A stretch of DNA of 8,216 nucleotides from Rikenellaceae bacterium (GTDB lineage Bacteria > Bacteroidota > Bacteroidia > Bacteroidales > UBA932): positions 1 to 8,216 of the forward strand of contig CAAGHY010000036.1 in assembly GCA_900769735.1 (NCBI GenBank), in the 5' to 3' direction. Under the pieces are notes generated by a model. It was not told the DNA's origin, made no database searches, and was given only the letters and a program-made list of their open reading frames with translations. How positions within the stretch are numbered: position 1 is the first letter of the stretch; each line of letters opens with the position of its first letter. This document shows, one piece after another, positions 6,329 to 8,216 of the stretch. Both the position numbers and the translations under genes were made by a program.

Positions 6329-6814
6329 CTACCCCAACCTCCTTATAATGGGAAGAATTTGGTCATAGCTGAACCCCCTCCCCAAAGCAAATCTCAACAC
6401 CTTTTCCCTTTTGACAGCAATGGCAACCTTCTCACCCAAACTGTTCCATTTTTTCACAATCAGCTGCTCAAGCAGTTCATCTGAAAACAATCCGGCATTC
6501 TCCTCCAGCACCTTGGCCACAATTTCTTTACCAATACCCAGCATCTTCAGATTATAGGCTATCTTAACCTTTCCCCATTTGGAAAACCTTGCCTTATCCC
6601 TCACATAAGCCACTGCAAAACGGCAATCATCCACAAACTTCTCCTCCAGAAGTGCACCTACAACATACTCCATCTGGTCATCAGAAAACGGTTCTTTTCC
6701 AACAACCCTGTTTCTTTCACTCCAATTGAGCAACTTCTTCCTTATCTGCCCGGTGCAATATTCAGCCTTGCTGCACTGCCCCTGCAATCTTGCCAATGCC
6801 TGCTGCGGTGTCAT
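6329..6814 (-). CDS. recX: Regulatory protein RecX
   Basis: RecX binds RecA filaments and modulates RecA recombinase and coprotease activity in the cytoplasm. The 161 residues show the family's three-helix repeats. The first is ALARLQGQCSKAEYCTGQIRKKLLNW (about 6-31). The second is VVGALLEEKFVDDCRFAVAYVRDKARFSKWGKVKIAYNLKMLGI (about 51-94), containing the conserved F-x-DD-x-R-F-A and the K-W/G-x-x-K-I-x-x-x-L pattern. The end is RFALGRGFSYDQILPIIRRL, typical of the family. The length is usual for Bacteroidota. The gene starts 9 nt after the patatin/Omp85 stop; AGGA overlapping that stop codon may serve as ribosome binding site, suggesting translational coupling. recA is not adjacent, which is usual in this phylum. 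Confidence 0.88.
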   Translation of the reverse strand: MTPQQALARLQGQCSKAEYCTGQIRKKLLNWSERNRVVGKEPFSDDQMEYVVGALLEEKFVDDCRFAVAYVRDKARFSKWGKVKIAYNLKMLGIGKEIVAKVLEENAGLFSDELLEQLIVKKWNSLGEKVAIAVKREKVLRFALGRGFSYDQILPIIRRLG

Positions 6815-6823
6815 AAACCAATC

Positions 6824-8216
6824 CTAAAAATAATGTCCCAAACTCACATATGCACCAAACCTGTGGTCAAAATCAGACCAATGCACATTCAAGGAGAGCG
6901 GTCCAACCGGGCTGTCATAAGAATATTTCACGCCAAAACCCCACTGCGCCATACAATTGTTTGTAAACAACCCTTCAAAACTGTTGTCTGAGCGCAAATA
7001 ATTGGCAATGGCATACAAATAGTGTCTCTTGGCAACTCTCTGCCTCACATCAACCCTACCAATAACAGCCGAATTATATACAATATTGGCATAATTCACT
7101 CCAACAAACGGCATCTGCTGGCTGAAATACCTTCCAGGATGCGTACCCCCAATATAGTTCATATAAGGCACCTCATTGCAATCTCCAATAACAACCCTTC
7201 CGTACAAATGAGGCACAAAGGCAAGATTATCGGTAACCCTCACAACCCCGTTCATAGCAAGCGAAACGGAACCGAACTTGTCAAAAACCTTCTTGTAGTT
7301 TGAATGGAAATAGGAAACCTCCGCATCAAAAGACATTCCCCTGGTTGCATAATAATAGTCATCCCTTGAATCCATAAGGGCCCTTACATAATAGCTCAGA
7401 TAACTGCTGTCATAAAGGGAATACTCCTCATACCCGTCGGGAATATTGGTTTTAAGATATTTGTTGAAATCAAAATGTTCCCATCTGCTTCCAAGTTCAA
7501 AATTAAAATTCCTCAGATACATATTTGAAAGGCTCAACTGCATCCTCTGGTTGACGAATGAAAGGGCATTCTGGTTGGCAGTAGACTTGTATATGTTCAT
7601 ATCCACACTGCCTATCTTGTATGAAAAACTTACTTTTGGAAAATCCTTTGAAGTATATGAATAGGCAATTTTCCCATACGGATTATAGCTCAACCGCCCG
7701 GTAAATTCCAGTTTGTTGCCCAAAAGGTTATTCTCCCCTGCACCAATATGCATCAGCACGGCAGCAGCCTCTTCAGAATCATACCTTGCACCAAGAGCCA
7801 ACAGATTGGCAGGCCCTTTACGCACCTTAACCACAAGTTCCTCATCCTCAGTACCCTTTCCAACCACGACAAAGTTCACAGAAGAAAATGCCCCTGTACC
7901 CATAAGAATGGATACACCCCTGTTTATATCGCTTCCCGACAGTTTTACGTTTGGTCTCAACCCCGACATCCTCCTCAACCAATGCTCATTCTCCTTTTCA
8001 ATACCCTCTATAGCAACACTCTTGAAGCAGAAAGTATCCCTTACCACATAAGTTGCTTTTGGAGCCTCAACATCATTCACCCCAAGATCAAGGGTATTGA
8101 GCCTGCGCGCAAGCGATTCAATCTCATCATATTTCTCTTTGGCCGCAACATAACCGTTAACCATCAGCTGGTCAACCGCTTTTTTTGTAAAACTGTATGT
8201 TCCGTATCCTGTAACA
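6824..8216 (-). CDS. Patatin-like phospholipase with POTRA and Omp85 barrel (3' part)
   Basis: The reading frame stays open to the window edge, so the gene is partial and its true start is outside; the ATG at 8164 is internal. The first visible residues (VTGYGTYSFTKKAVDQLMVNGYVAA) resemble the end of the patatin domain in Bacteroidota patatin/Omp85 fusions. A POTRA-like unit (about 8032-7814; FKSVAIEGI... LSGSDINRGVSILMGTGAFSSVNF... LVVKVRKGP) follows. Then comes a barrel of about 330 residues with many aromatic amphipathic strands, ending in GAYVSLGHYF with terminal Phe. GGTHPGRYF (about 7150-7124) sits where Omp85 proteins have their conserved loop-6 Arg motif. The architecture is that of the PlpD (type Vd) family: an esterase/phospholipase delivered or anchored through its own Omp85 barrel. 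The catalytic Ser and Asp would lie off-window, so enzyme activity cannot be judged here. recX follows after 9 nt. Confidence 0.85.
   Translation of the reverse strand, partial: VTGYGTYSFTKKAVDQLMVNGYVAAKEKYDEIESLARRLNTLDLGVNDVEAPKATYVVRDTFCFKSVAIEGIEKENEHWLRRMSGLRPNVKLSGSDINRGVSILMGTGAFSSVNFVVVGKGTEDEELVVKVRKGPANLLALGARYDSEEAAAVLMHIGAGENNLLGNKLEFTGRLSYNPYGKIAYSYTSKDFPKVSFSYKIGSVDMNIYKSTANQNALSFVNQRMQLSLSNMYLRNFNFELGSRWEHFDFNKYLKTNIPDGYEEYSLYDSSYLSYYVRALMDSRDDYYYATRGMSFDAEVSYFHSNYKKVFDKFGSVSLAMNGVVRVTDNLAFVPHLYGRVVIGDCNEVPYMNYIGGTHPGRYFSQQMPFVGVNYANIVYNSAVIGRVDVRQRVAKRHYLYAIANYLRSDNSFEGLFTNNCMAQWGFGVKYSYDSPVGPLSLNVHWSDFDHRFGAYVSLGHYF

Overview
The window looks like chromosomal DNA from a member of the Bacteroidota, most likely Bacteroidales. 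Three things suggest this. Two gene starts are preceded by the Bacteroidetes-type -7 promoter box TAnnTTTG. Most genes have A/T-rich leaders without a Shine-Dalgarno sequence. The gene content also fits: a patatin/Omp85 fusion, a short RecX, an E. coli FumA-like class I fumarase, and YjbH-like and repeat-rich lipoprotein genes. Every gene I can support lies on the minus strand, so transcription runs from high to low coordinates. I see no tRNA, rRNA, CRISPR array, insertion sequence or phage gene.

Right half (about 8216 to 3500): housekeeping and envelope genes. In transcription order these are the 3' part of a patatin-like phospholipase fused to a POTRA and Omp85 barrel (its 5' end is outside the window), recX 9 nt later, prfB (release factor 2) behind its own TAnnTTTG box, and a class I fumarate hydratase gene 22 nt after prfB. 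A clear rho-independent terminator follows. prfB carries the classical autoregulatory +1 frameshift: a 15-codon leader ends in CTT TGA C with AGGAGG three bases before CTT. A simple ORF call therefore misses the first 46 residues.

Left half (about 3390 to 1): a second transcription unit with its own promoter at about 3355-3383, probably three or more genes. The first encodes an outer-membrane protein resembling the middle and C-terminal part of YjbH/GfcD, the exopolysaccharide and group 4 capsule family. The second encodes a lipoprotein with a (Pro-Asp-Asn)9 linker and a 44-residue His/Asn-rich tail. The third encodes a short protein resembling the N-terminal part of YjbH. The apparent start of a fourth gene sits at the left edge. 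This looks like a YjbH-type protein split into two secreted polypeptides, in reversed gene order, with a lipoprotein between them. It is the most interesting feature of the window; the functional link is an inference from family resemblance and gene order.

The intergenic stretches are all shorter than 300 bases. The longest (3323-3570) holds the fumarase terminator, a pair of 9-nt direct repeats and the promoter of the YjbH-like unit.
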